NCBI RefSeq assembly: GCF_037975245.1
Contig: NC_092571.1
Coordinates: forward strand, 14,133,417-14,197,416
Length of the DNA stretch: 64,000 bases
Reading direction: 5' to 3'
DNA from: Apostichopus japonicus
Taxonomy: Eukaryota; Echinodermata; Holothuroidea; Aspidochirotida; Stichopodidae
Shown here: in pieces, positions 55,401 to 64,000 of the stretch
Numbering within the stretch: the first letter of the stretch is position 1
Layout of the letters: each line of letters begins with the position of its first letter
Notes under the pieces: model-generated
The model's input: the letters and a program-made list of their open reading frames with translations, nothing else
The model's database searches: none
What the model was told of the DNA's origin: nothing
Position numbers and translations under genes: made by a program

Positions 55401-56094
55401 CTCTCTGGACTTCTACTCAACATGTTTCCTTTAACTTTCTTAGCAGCCTTAGTCACCTCAATCAATTAGCGTATTGTTTGATCTACCTTGCATAACTGTT
55501 TTCATTCTCTTTATCTATTCGCCGTTCAATTGTTTTTACTCTTTTACCAACAATACTTTTCTATTTATTTTACGCAACTTAGAACCTTGGCGGTTGTGGG
55601 ACAAGTGTATTCAGCCACCGTTCCAGATGGCGCGAAAAACACATTCCATACTTGTCCTACGTTTTCGGGAGATTATCTTAGCACCAAGATGTTACCAGGC
55701 GATGGAAGCATTGCCAAACACCTTTATATTCGATTCTTATAGATTTATAGATAAAAAGCATTGCAAGTGCCCTTGATTTTTACATCGTGAACTTTTTAAA
55801 TAAGGTCTATGAAACTGAAATGTCGCCCTCACATTCAAGAGAAAGTTATCTCTTGTTTCTAAATGACAAGCTGTGCATGGTCTTTGAGCTCCTACATGTG
55901 AAATGATGCTTGTATTTTGACATTAAAATAAGGTCTGTTGTGCTATTCTTTCAAAGTTAAATAAAGATAGTTTTCACGTACCCAAAACAAGTACCTAATA
56001 TTTGTGAACGATAAGTAACACGCTCTCCTTACCATTGGCCAATCTTATTATAATGTGTGTATTTAAAGACATTGATTACACACGTTGTTGATTT

Positions 56095-56121
56095 ATATTA
56101 TTATTATTATTATTATTATTA
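56095..56121. repeat. (TTA)n microsatellite
   Basis: About eight to nine uninterrupted ATT/TTA units lie in the right duplicate copy. Confidence 0.85.
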
Positions 56122-56701
56122 TGTCTTTTTAAGACCTCATAATTGGTTATGGGTAGATGTAATGCACAAATTCTACGGCATGTTTCACAGTATCTATTAA
56201 ATCTCTTTTAATAAAAGGATCTACATTATTTCTTGCTTCATAGAGTTATACCACTTATTGTATGTTGTGTGAAACATGGAATGTTAACCCCTCCTATATT
56301 TCCTACTTTAACCAACTTTCTATCTTCCATTTCGTTCATTTGATCGTTTTATACCATCTTAAAAGAATATTAATTATGTCTTAACGTCGCTAACTTTTAA
56401 ATAATATTGTTATTTAACAAAAGTCACGTCTTCCAACATTCCTACTCTTTTACAACAATCATATTCTCAAAGTTGGTGAGCCAGTTGAGTTGGCCCTCTC
56501 ATTTATTATAATATCACTTTCTACCATAACATCATCTTTCAGAATAGCTGCTACCTCACAAAGATGGTTTCGTTTCATACGTTCCCGTGTTCCTCGTAAG
56601 CGATATCAAACTATTAATTTTTGCGAATCCGTTTTTTTTTTTAAGGAAATGGATTGTGCTTCGGTCGGTGCCTCCTATGTGGGGTGTGGGTATGTTAGGA
56701 G

Positions 56702-57549
56702 CATGGGCTGCGATCCGTACTTCCGAGTGGGGGGGGGGGGGGGGATAAGACCTTGTTGACTATCTAAGCGTAGCGCGACCATGGGTTGGCGCGAAGCGTA
56801 TATACAAGAAAATTTTAGGATTTACAAACCCTCTAGATGGCCGGAAACGGCACTTCCCGAGGTTTCCAAGCGGCATATACCCAACTTTAAAATAGGGATA
56901 TCATGTCCGAAATATCTCATAATCAGGATCCAAAATACTTTTTTTTTTAATTTCGGGTGTTATTTTGGGAAAATTGCCCCTGTCAATCTTGTTTCAGGCG
57001 CTACGTTAGAATGTTCGAGAGCTCTTTTACATTATTCGATGAAGAAAATGGCCTCATGCAGGCTATTACAGGCCTATACACATGCAATACACAATTACAC
57101 ATAGTTACATTCCTAGGTACCGATTGCTAGGGCATCCAGGTGAGACGTGTATTAAGCATACCCTGGTAACATGAGATTCTCAGCTGTTCGAGGGAACATG
57201 TACGTGTGTAGGCCTACTATAGGGCCTATATGAATACTATGAGGGTGCATATACTATATCAATACCGTGGGCGCAATAATACATTTTGTTGTTATAGGGC
57301 CAATGAAGCCTACAGTCAACTATTCTTGCTTTATAAAGACGGTTTATTTGAAAAGATCGCACTGCGTTTATGGTAGGCGAGAAATGAAGCTAAAAAAGAG
57401 CCGTACATTCACGATGATGCATAAATGTAGGCATGAAAAAATTCTTATCCCTGGCATTTGGTGGGGGGATATGGTGTATTACATCCCCTCCACCCATTTT
57501 CATGGGGGGATATATCCTCCTTCCCCCCCCCCCAGGATCGCGGCCCATG
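56702..57549. mobile_element. hAT-type non-autonomous element, 848 bp
   Basis: The inverted ends are CATGGGCTGCGATCC at the left and CATGGGCCGCGATCC at the right (reverse complement), both followed by long G runs on the same strand sense. A perfect 8-bp target-site duplication GTTAGGAG lies at 56694-56701 and 57550-57557. The 8-bp duplication and the ATCC-plus-G-run ends are characteristic of hAT elements. The interior has short frames only and no transposase. It is absent from the paralogous left copy near 26290-26310. Confidence 0.85.
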
Positions 57550-57789
57550 GTTAGGAGCATCCTTATGGAAAATTGTACAATCTGAGGAATTTGTAAACTA
57601 TAAATTAGGTTGAATATTAAGTCTAAGCGCAACTGTGCTTCTTTTAAATGTTGATGTTAGGTTAAAATGAGGAAAGTGGTGAACACCCCACTCGTGAATC
57701 AGCTGCTGTGATAACAATATCCACTGAGATCGACATAGAACTTAAACTAGAGCAAGTCTTCTACAGTTCTTGACTCTTAAGTAAGCTCA

Positions 57790-57900
57790 CCGATGCCATA
57801 TTGTCGATCCCGAAGTAAGATGATGAATGCTTCAACGAGAAAAAAGAAAGAAAGAAATATCACTAATAGTTCGATGAGCAGTAACGTGTTTAAGTTAGAT
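57790..57900 (-). CDS. Candidate transmembrane exon, right duplicate
   Basis: The frame reads L-N-T-L-L-L-I-E-L-L-V-I-F-L-S-F-F-F-L-V-E-A-F-I, then I-L-L-R-D-R-Q-Y-G-I, before a good donor GTGAGC at 57789. The left duplicate at 26410-26510 keeps the helix in frame. No other exon of this gene is recognised, and the hAT and LINE insertions now flank it on both sides. Confidence 0.35.
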
Positions 57901-58222
57901 CGCTTATCTGTCAGTACCAAGTACTTGTTCATCTCACCCGTTACATATCTTTGAATACAAAATATGTGACACTGTAACGCCAACATGAATACATGAATAC
58001 AGTGACAGTTGGCTTTCGTGGAGTGCAGACGTGTTTTTCGCTCTCGCTCTACATCTGATAACTGTTTTTTCACTGTACTGTGCTATACTTCCCGCCAGGC
58101 GGGTGTGCGCCAGTTCGTATATCGTATATCGTTATCGTATATAGTCATCGTATATTGTATTTTATCCAACCTATCTTTAGTTTGTTTTGTTACTTCTCTG
58201 TGGCCCAGCCACCTTCGGTATC

Positions 58223-59326
58223 ATGGCATCGCGCCGTGATTCCAAAATTGTTAAGTTAACCTTCACCGGTGAACAAGCGGTTCCACCGGTGCAAGTTTTT
58301 AGTATTTTAAAGAGTAAGGGTGTTGTTGTGCCTGGAGAGGTTGATGCGTTGCAAGCTCTCCAGGGTCGTAATACTTATGATGTACGTTTTACAAGTGACG
58401 TGACCCGGCAGAAGGGTGTCGCGTTGCTGAGTGGGGTTGAAGGTTTGACAGTTACTCCGTACGAGCGTTCCGTATGGGTAACTGTCATCCACGTAGGACT
58501 AGAGGTGCGTCAGGAACTTGTCGCAACTGTTTTAGGTCGGTTTGGGGCTGTCAAGGGCATCAAAATGTGCTCGTACGCACAGGCCCCTGGGGTGTTGAAC
58601 GGGCACCGACAGGTTCGGATCGACCTCAAGCAGGACATTCCCTCCTTCCTTTTTATTGCCGGACATAAAGCTCACGTGCGATACCCCGGTCAGCCCCGTA
58701 CCTGCTTCAGGTGTGGGGAGACCGGGCACGAAGCCAAGGGCTGCCCAAACAAAAAGTGTGGGCGCTGCCTTCGTCTTGGGCATGATACCTCTGCTTGCCC
58801 AAGCGAAGTTGTGTGCTCACTCTGTGGGAAGGAGGGGCATGTTTTTCGCGCTTGTCCTTCCTCTTATGTCTTTATGACAAAGAGTGGGGGTCAATCAAAG
58901 GCGCCAAGTTCTGGCGCACCTACTGCCTCGGAGGAAGCTCCACGCAAAGAGGGGGGGCCGGATGCACCTAGTTCACCCTCCCTTGAAGTTGCAGACCCCA
59001 ACCCCGTGCCCGCACCGAGAAAGTCTCCACCAGCTTCCCCTATCAACTCGTCCAGTTCCGTCCCCAGCCCGCCGCCGGTGTCGCCAGATCTGGAGACTCT
59101 GTCCGACGGCGACTCCGGGGACTCGGTGGTCATCGGGTCTCCGGAGGCTCTGTCTGACAGCGACTCCGGGGGCTCGGTGATCGTCGAGCCAAAACGTGCC
59201 ACTGGGACGAGCTGGTACGACGAGATGGGGGAACCCTCTCTAAAAAGGTCGGCCTCAAGTGACGACTCGGACGACGATATGTCATCTAGAGCGCGCTTGA
59301 AGCTTACAGAATCGTCGTCGGCGTAG
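58223..59326 (+). CDS. LINE B ORF1: three-knuckle RNA-binding protein
   Basis: A 367-aa protein starting M-A-S-R-R-D-S-K-I-V. The order of parts is as in element A: an N-terminal conserved region with V-T-P-Y-E-R-S-V-W, three CCHC knuckles at about residues 160, 179 and 198, a Pro/Ser-rich linker, and an acidic C-terminus. The upstream in-frame extension to 58187 lacks an ATG, so this start is preferred. It differs from the element A protein by scattered substitutions and a small linker deletion, as expected of two recently diverged copies. It binds element RNA by family analogy. Confidence 0.92.
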   Translation: MASRRDSKIVKLTFTGEQAVPPVQVFSILKSKGVVVPGEVDALQALQGRNTYDVRFTSDVTRQKGVALLSGVEGLTVTPYERSVWVTVIHVGLEVRQELVATVLGRFGAVKGIKMCSYAQAPGVLNGHRQVRIDLKQDIPSFLFIAGHKAHVRYPGQPRTCFRCGETGHEAKGCPNKKCGRCLRLGHDTSACPSEVVCSLCGKEGHVFRACPSSYVFMTKSGGQSKAPSSGAPTASEEAPRKEGGPDAPSSPSLEVADPNPVPAPRKSPPASPINSSSSVPSPPPVSPDLETLSDGDSGDSVVIGSPEALSDSDSGGSVIVEPKRATGTSWYDEMGEPSLKRSASSDDSDDDMSSRARLKLTESSSA

Positions 59327-59346
59327 TTTTGCCCCATTGCCCTCTC

Positions 59347-62300
59347 ATGGCCCATACATTCTCAGTTGCCACTTTGAACGTGAATGGCATGAGGGATCAT
59401 CGCAAGCGCAGTCGCATTTTCCAATATTGTAAATCAATGGAGGTCGACTGCGTTTGCCTGCAAGAAACACATATTTTGGAAGAAGATGTCCCTCTATGGG
59501 CTTATGAGTGGGGTGGTGAGCTGCATGCTTCGTTTGGTTCGTCTTCATCCTGTGGCACTGTCATCCTTCTGTCAGCTCGTCAGGCGGGTTGTGCCACTAG
59601 GGTGGAGACGGATCACGAGGGCCGATTGGTTTGCATTCTATTCAAGTATCCACAGGGTAACATCGCCATTTGCAATGTGTATGCTCCCAATCGGCCTTCT
59701 GCTAGACGAGATTTTTTTAACACGCTGCCTTCCTTTGTTCCTGGTAGTGCGCCGTGTGTCATGGTCGGAGACTTTAACTGTGTCCCAGACTCGGGTCTTG
59801 ACAGACTCGGAACTTCTGTGTCTGCAAGTCCCGACGCTGGGATCACAGAATTGGACAGATTCACTTCGGCACACCTTTTAGCCGATGTCTGGAGGCATAT
59901 GCACCCGTGTAGTACGGTGTATACGTGGGTGAGGCCTAACGGAGAAGATGCCTCCAGGATAGATCGAGTGTATGCGCCCGTAAGTTTTACATTTTCGGGT
60001 TGCGAGACGCTCAGCTGTCCGCTCTCTGACCATGACACTGTAGTAGCACGTTTTGTTTTGCCTTCCATTTTCCCCATCGGGCGGGGCCTATGGAAGCTTA
60101 ACTGTCGGATTCTTGGCGAGGCAGAGTTCCGCCAGGGTTTCGAGACCAGGTACAAAGGATGGCAAACATTGAAGCCGGCCTTTGCTTCTACATCCCAATG
60201 GTGGGATGAGGTCAAGTTGCGCATCAAACGCTACGCAATTCAGTATTGCGTGACCCGCGCACGGCGTCGAAGAGAAAAATTCTCGAAGCTGTGCGCGGAG
60301 GTGAAGTTTGGCGACCCTTTGGCTGTCATCGCTTTGCAGACTTATCTCGATGAAAAGTACCACGGTGCCCGCGTCAGGGCCCGTGTCGAAGCGGTGGAAG
60401 CCGAGGAGCGCCCTTCACTGAGGTTTTACCAGTCCGTTAGCTCATCGGCAGGTGACAGACGCGTCCCGTCTGTACGCGCTACTGATGGGACCGTGGTTAG
60501 TGACCCTCACGGCATTGTCCGCGTATATAAAGAGTACTATTCGAGTTTGTTTACGCGTGGCAATGTCGACTTGTCGGCACAGGCCGATTTATTGAGGGGA
60601 ATCTCAAAAACCGTTCCCCACGATGTCAATGATATTTTGGGGGGCGAAATAACCACTGTTGAGCTTTGGAAGGCGCTTTCGAAGATGAAGAATGGCAAGT
60701 CCCCGGGTTCGGACGGGCTTCCGAGGGAGTTCTACCGAACCTTCTGGGCAATAATAGGACCCGACATCAGAGCCGTCTTCGAAGACGCCTTCCAAAACGG
60801 ACTGTTAAACGAAAGTCAACGTCTGGGCATGATTACTTTGCTGCCAAAGTCTGGGGACCCCTTGGATCCCCATACCAAGCGTCCGATCACCTTGTTAAAT
60901 GTGGACTACAAGTTGCTGGCTAAGGCCTTGTGCAACCGCCTTGCACTGGCTATGCCGCATCTTGTTGGTGATCTCCAGACTTGTGCAGTGAAGGGTCATT
61001 GCATCCAGCAGAACTTGTGGTTGATGCGCGACTTGACCGACTTTGTTATTGAGCGTGATCTGCCATGTGCATTGGTGTCTCTGGACCAGCAGAAGGCCTT
61101 TGACATGGTGGATCGCGGTTTTTTAATGAATGTATTGGAGACGTTTCAGTTGCACCCAAATTTTCGTAAATGGATTTCTGTTTTGTATGAACAAAGTTTC
61201 AGTTCTGTTATCGTAAATGGGTTTTGTTCGGAGGTTTTTAACGTAGAGAGGGGGGTGCGCCAGGGGTGCCCTCTGTCTCCATTACTTTATGTTTTGTTTA
61301 GCGAGTCCCTCTCTCGTCTTTTGGAAAGGGACTCCAAACTTGTTCCATTCGTTGTGCCAGGGGGTGCCAAAGTGAAATGCGCTCAATATGCAGATGACGT
61401 GACATGTATTGTTTCGAGTCTCGGCTCCTTTCGCGCACTCTCGCAGGATCTATCTATTTTTGAGAGAGCTACCGGGGCGAAGTTGAATCCAGAAAAGACA
61501 AAGGGCCTTCGTCTTGGTAGCTGGAGATACAGAGACTTACCATTCGGTGCGTCGTGGTCGGATCAGAATATCAAAATTAATGGTATATGGTTCGGCTACG
61601 ATGCACCTTGTGATGTCACCTGGAACGAGAGGGCTGAGGTATTTCAGAGCAGACTCGAAACCTTTGGCACCCGCTGGCTTTCGATCTTGGGGAAAGTCAC
61701 TGTTATTAATCGTTTCGTTTCGCCCATCTTGTGGTACCCTGGCGCGGTGTATCCTATTCCGCGTCGCGTCCTGGTACGGTTGGAGAGGGCGATTTTTTCA
61801 TTCATATGGTCCGGTGGTACAGAGCTTGTCAAGAGGGCGGTATTGTACCAAAAACTGGAGAAGGGGGGACTAGGGGTGGTTCATCTGGGAAGTAAATTGA
61901 CCTTTTTGTTATTTAAGCAGTTGTTTGTAGCGGTAACTGACCCAGGGTTGCCTTGTTCATATTTTGTACGTTTTTGGGGCGGTTTGCACCTGCGTCGATG
62001 GGTCCCGGCGCTGTTTAGCAACAGAGAACCGCATAGTAGTACTCCAAACAGGGTGGTGCGTGTCATCTGCTCCGCGCTGATTGAGTTGCCCCCTGTTGAC
62101 CTGTCACAGCCGGCCCTCGTTCACAGTTCGTTGAGGGATAAGGCCTTGAATGCAACTTTTGTCCAGGGACGTCATTCTGCAGAAGTATGGCGTTCGGTGC
62201 ATTCAAGGCTGAATGGTTGCAGGCTCCGTGATCTTGCATGGAGAGTTGCACACGGTGCCTTGGTGACCAACCTAAAAAGATATCATTGGCGATTGGGTGA

Positions 62301-62739
62301 TGGACTGTGCCCTAGGACCGGCTGTGACAGCTTAGAGAGTACTGCTCATGTTTTTTGGCATTGTTACTTTGTAGTCAACTTATGGGAGTGGTTCCAGACC
62401 TGGACCGACCGTGTTACGGGAGACCGTTCATGGTCGGTAGGGCAGGGCTTTATTTTATATGGGGTAGACCCTCCAGTTTGTTCGGTAGCTGTGTTGCACC
62501 GCATCATTTTTGTTTGCTCTATTGTAAAAAAACATGTTTGGCGGAATAGATGTAATTTGGTTTTTAGGGGGAAATTTGCCAGTTGGCAGGCAGTCCTGGA
62601 GGCGGTGAAGTCTGACATTCGCCTTCAGATTGAAGGCGATTTTCGCCGTTTATCTGGGGCTGCCTTTTTTGGACGCTGGTGTGCTGGGGAGGGGTTTTTC
62701 GTTTCGCTGCGTGCGGGTCGTCCTTCTGTACGTTTTTGA
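59347..62739 (+). CDS. LINE B ORF2: APE endonuclease and reverse transcriptase
   Basis: A 1130-aa protein with every catalytic motif in place: F-N-V-N-G is L-N-V-N-G here (conserved Asn kept), Q-E-T-H, V-G-D-F-N and S-D-H-D in the endonuclease; D-Q-Q-K-A-F-D, R-Q-G-C-P-L-S-P and Q-Y-A-D-D-V in the reverse transcriptase; and a C-terminal C-P-R-T-G-C and H-V-F-W-H-C zinc motif. The ATG at 59347 follows the ORF1 TAG by 20 nt in a different frame. Length equals that of element A exactly. It may still be active, and it could supply enzymes to the ORF1-only elements. Confidence 0.93.
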   Translation: MAHTFSVATLNVNGMRDHRKRSRIFQYCKSMEVDCVCLQETHILEEDVPLWAYEWGGELHASFGSSSSCGTVILLSARQAGCATRVETDHEGRLVCILFKYPQGNIAICNVYAPNRPSARRDFFNTLPSFVPGSAPCVMVGDFNCVPDSGLDRLGTSVSASPDAGITELDRFTSAHLLADVWRHMHPCSTVYTWVRPNGEDASRIDRVYAPVSFTFSGCETLSCPLSDHDTVVARFVLPSIFPIGRGLWKLNCRILGEAEFRQGFETRYKGWQTLKPAFASTSQWWDEVKLRIKRYAIQYCVTRARRRREKFSKLCAEVKFGDPLAVIALQTYLDEKYHGARVRARVEAVEAEERPSLRFYQSVSSSAGDRRVPSVRATDGTVVSDPHGIVRVYKEYYSSLFTRGNVDLSAQADLLRGISKTVPHDVNDILGGEITTVELWKALSKMKNGKSPGSDGLPREFYRTFWAIIGPDIRAVFEDAFQNGLLNESQRLGMITLLPKSGDPLDPHTKRPITLLNVDYKLLAKALCNRLALAMPHLVGDLQTCAVKGHCIQQNLWLMRDLTDFVIERDLPCALVSLDQQKAFDMVDRGFLMNVLETFQLHPNFRKWISVLYEQSFSSVIVNGFCSEVFNVERGVRQGCPLSPLLYVLFSESLSRLLERDSKLVPFVVPGGAKVKCAQYADDVTCIVSSLGSFRALSQDLSIFERATGAKLNPEKTKGLRLGSWRYRDLPFGASWSDQNIKINGIWFGYDAPCDVTWNERAEVFQSRLETFGTRWLSILGKVTVINRFVSPILWYPGAVYPIPRRVLVRLERAIFSFIWSGGTELVKRAVLYQKLEKGGLGVVHLGSKLTFLLFKQLFVAVTDPGLPCSYFVRFWGGLHLRRWVPALFSNREPHSSTPNRVVRVICSALIELPPVDLSQPALVHSSLRDKALNATFVQGRHSAEVWRSVHSRLNGCRLRDLAWRVAHGALVTNLKRYHWRLGDGLCPRTGCDSLESTAHVFWHCYFVVNLWEWFQTWTDRVTGDRSWSVGQGFILYGVDPPVCSVAVLHRIIFVCSIVKKHVWRNRCNLVFRGKFASWQAVLEAVKSDIRLQIEGDFRRLSGAAFFGRWCAGEGFFVSLRAGRPSVRF

Positions 62740-62861
62740 ATGTTTGAGTGGGGAGGGGGTTGGGCGTTTTGTCTCTGCAGGTCGGCGGGCGTATGTTTTT
62801 TTGGCTCGCTAGACCTTAGTTTCGTTTGTCAGAATGGGATGGTTCGGTAGTGCCGTTTGGC

Positions 62862-62904
62862 CGTGACGTTTTGTATCCCGCATGGCGGGTCACGTAAAAA
62901 GCAC
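62862..62904 (+). other. 3'-terminal hairpin and tail of the Tx1-like LINE
   Basis: CGTGACGTTTTGTATCCCGC is followed by ATGGCGGGTCACGTAAAAAGCAC. CCCGC pairs with GCGGG and CGTGA with TCACG, giving a bulged stem just before the tail. The same structure occurs at 41814-41856, 25870-25915 and, alone, at 32429-32470. It is probably the reverse transcriptase recognition site. Confidence 0.6.
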
Positions 62905-64000
62905 ATAAAAGCCTGTTCATTACGCATGTTCATGGGGTGTTTGCGTGTGAGTTGCCCTCGCTCTCTACTTTGATTAAAATGATATTTATTTAAATGATTA
63001 GATTATTTATTATTACGTATATTGTTTTGATATGGTGTAAATGTGTGAGACAAAATACAGTTAGTAGAACCTAAGCCAGCATTGTCATGTATTCATTTCC
63101 AATGAATAACGTGTAATTCTCTCAATCCGCTGAATGTAAGTTTCATTAGACTTGGGAAAAGGGCAAACCACAAATCGTTTGAAGGTACAAAAGAAGCGCG
63201 CCATTATATTGAGCATTGCAGTTAGCATTTACCTGCAGAGACATACAAAATAGATAAAGATGAGTAGGACGTAACGGAGAATCACGTTTGAAGAATATAA
63301 TATCAGCGTAGCCAGGGGATGGCGTTTGGGCCGGAGGGGTTGGTGAACCTGTAGGCGAACTGTCCTTTGTTTTAGAAAGTTAGTTGATTGGATAGTGTGT
63401 GAACGTGGGAATGTATGTCGTCGTGGCTGTGCGTGTCATGTAAACAAAAGAACATATAGTTCTCTAATTTGTATAACAACTGCTTCTTTTCATACACCCT
63501 CATATATATAGTATTACAGTCATTATCGTTATAACTCCCTTCTACTATAGTTCAATGGACGAAATAAAGTGCGTAAAATTGTGAAGACACGGTCGTACTT
63601 TTTCTTTTCGCGATAACTTCACCAAAATTGCTGTGTATTTCAGTTCAATGAAAGCAAAAGTAACAAAACAAAAGCAAGCAGGATGCTTGATATTTGTGCT
63701 TTAATCTGTCACGGTTTTGTAGTCTGACTTTTTGCCTGAAGATCCTCTCACTGAATTTTGAAGTTTATCTCATCTGTCAACCACCGTGAATTAACTTTTA
63801 TTTAAAGTAGATTCTTAAAACCGTAGCTATTCCAGGTAAAACGAGGCGTTTGGGTTAGCACAGAGTGAAATGCTACGGTGAATAAGTGCTATACGGCAGA
63901 TATCAGAGGACACCTAGGCGAGTAACCTGTACACCTTGCCAATGAGAAGATTTTCTTTATTATAAATTCAATAAAATGAGTGTTGAATGTACCACGAAGT
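62905..64000. other. Gene-free stretch to the window end
   Basis: Non-coding right part of the segmental duplication. 62920-63240 pairs with 26660-26980, and 63600-63850 pairs with about 27080-27280. Nothing else recognised. Confidence 0.45.

Larger units (their letters stand above)
58008..62904 (+). mobile_element. Full-length Tx1-like LINE, element B
   Basis: A 4.9-kb element from AGTTGGCTTTCGTGGAGTGC to GGGTCACGTAAAAAGCAC, collinear with element A throughout and with both ORFs intact. The 5' UTR (215 bp) holds a CCCGCCAGGCGGG palindrome and repeats of a CGTATA motif. I find no target-site duplication: the left flank ends ATACAGTGAC and the right flank starts ATAAAAGCCT. It is inserted in the right copy of a segmental duplication, which dates it after the duplication. 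Confidence 0.9.
55400..64000. repeat. Right copy of the segmental duplication (paired with 25.1-27.5 kb)
   Basis: Collinear homology to the left copy resumes three times: 56430-56690, 57686-57960 and 62905-63240 onward. The interruptions are the hAT element at 56702-57549 and LINE B at 58008-62904. The copy continues to the window edge, where TTCCAGGTAAAACGAGGCGT pairs with TTCCAGGAAAACAAGGCGT at about 27258. Confidence 0.75.

Overview
The window is eukaryotic and looks like an invertebrate animal. It is AT-rich and gene-poor, with short exons bounded by GT/AG splice signals. It also holds Tx1-like non-LTR retrotransposons, a Ty3/gypsy gag relic, a tRNA-derived SINE and hAT-type MITEs. This mix fits a marine deuterostome, and an echinoderm such as a sea cucumber is my best guess. 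The species is inference only; no rRNA or single-copy marker is present.

Host genes. All recognisable host coding sequence lies on the minus strand and belongs to one tandemly duplicated immunoglobulin-superfamily gene family. A typical member has a signal peptide, a V-like domain and a second six-cysteine Ig domain on one exon, then an 85-bp transmembrane exon. The V-like domain carries D-A-G-[TS]-Y-x-[LV] where the canonical motif is D-x-G-x-Y-x-C. I find eight Ig loci, which I call A1 (2.57-3.37 kb), B1 (8.80-9.23), C1 (13.08-13.67), D1 (14.70-15.14), B2 (35.48-35.9), A2 (37.40-38.18), C2 (48.91-49.75) and D2 (51.16-51.55). Two transmembrane exons lie at 2.20 and 33.86 kb. Only C2 is fully open. 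The other seven have lesions: signal-peptide or microsatellite frameshifts, a fold-back inverted repeat that removes the start, an A-tailed insertion, deletions and a stop codon. Two arrays of degenerate V-exon 5' halves (about 60-2100 and 30190-33080) sit just 3' of the two transmembrane exons.

Duplication history. The window is built from old paralogous blocks: 0-3.4 with 30-34 kb; 8.1-10 with 35-36.7; 11.1-11.3 with 38.4-38.65; 11.7-13.5 with 48.06-49.7; 14.6-15.6 with 51.1-51.9; 4.7-6.95 with 23.1-23.7; 22.2-22.9 with 33.1-33.7; and 25.1-27.5 with 55.4-64.0. Several mobile elements are present in one copy of a pair and absent from the other, which gives empty-site comparisons.

Mobile elements. 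Two apparently intact Tx1-like LINEs are present: A (minus, 41814-46760, with a 13-14-bp target-site duplication) and B (plus, 58008-62904). Each has an ORF1 with three CCHC knuckles and an ORF2 with APE endonuclease and reverse transcriptase. Truncated copies lie at 15.6-17.5, 19.4-22.2, 24.93-25.04, 25.78-25.92, 32.43-32.47, 34.7-35.15 and 53.1-54.5 kb. Two further elements (5183-6788 and 20159-21868) share one architecture: a divergent ORF1, no ORF2, a tandemly duplicated 3' UTR and the same terminal CACGTAAAAAGCAC. They look like a propagated ORF1-only family, analogous to mammalian HAL1. At 17.6-22.2 kb a gypsy gag relic carries a SINE and is cut by a Tx1 fragment that is itself split by an ORF1-only element. 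DNA transposons include an 848-bp hAT-type element at 56702-57549 with a perfect 8-bp duplication, a hAT MITE at 39518-39975, and a TTAA-flanked MITE with short internal subrepeats at 47058-47916.
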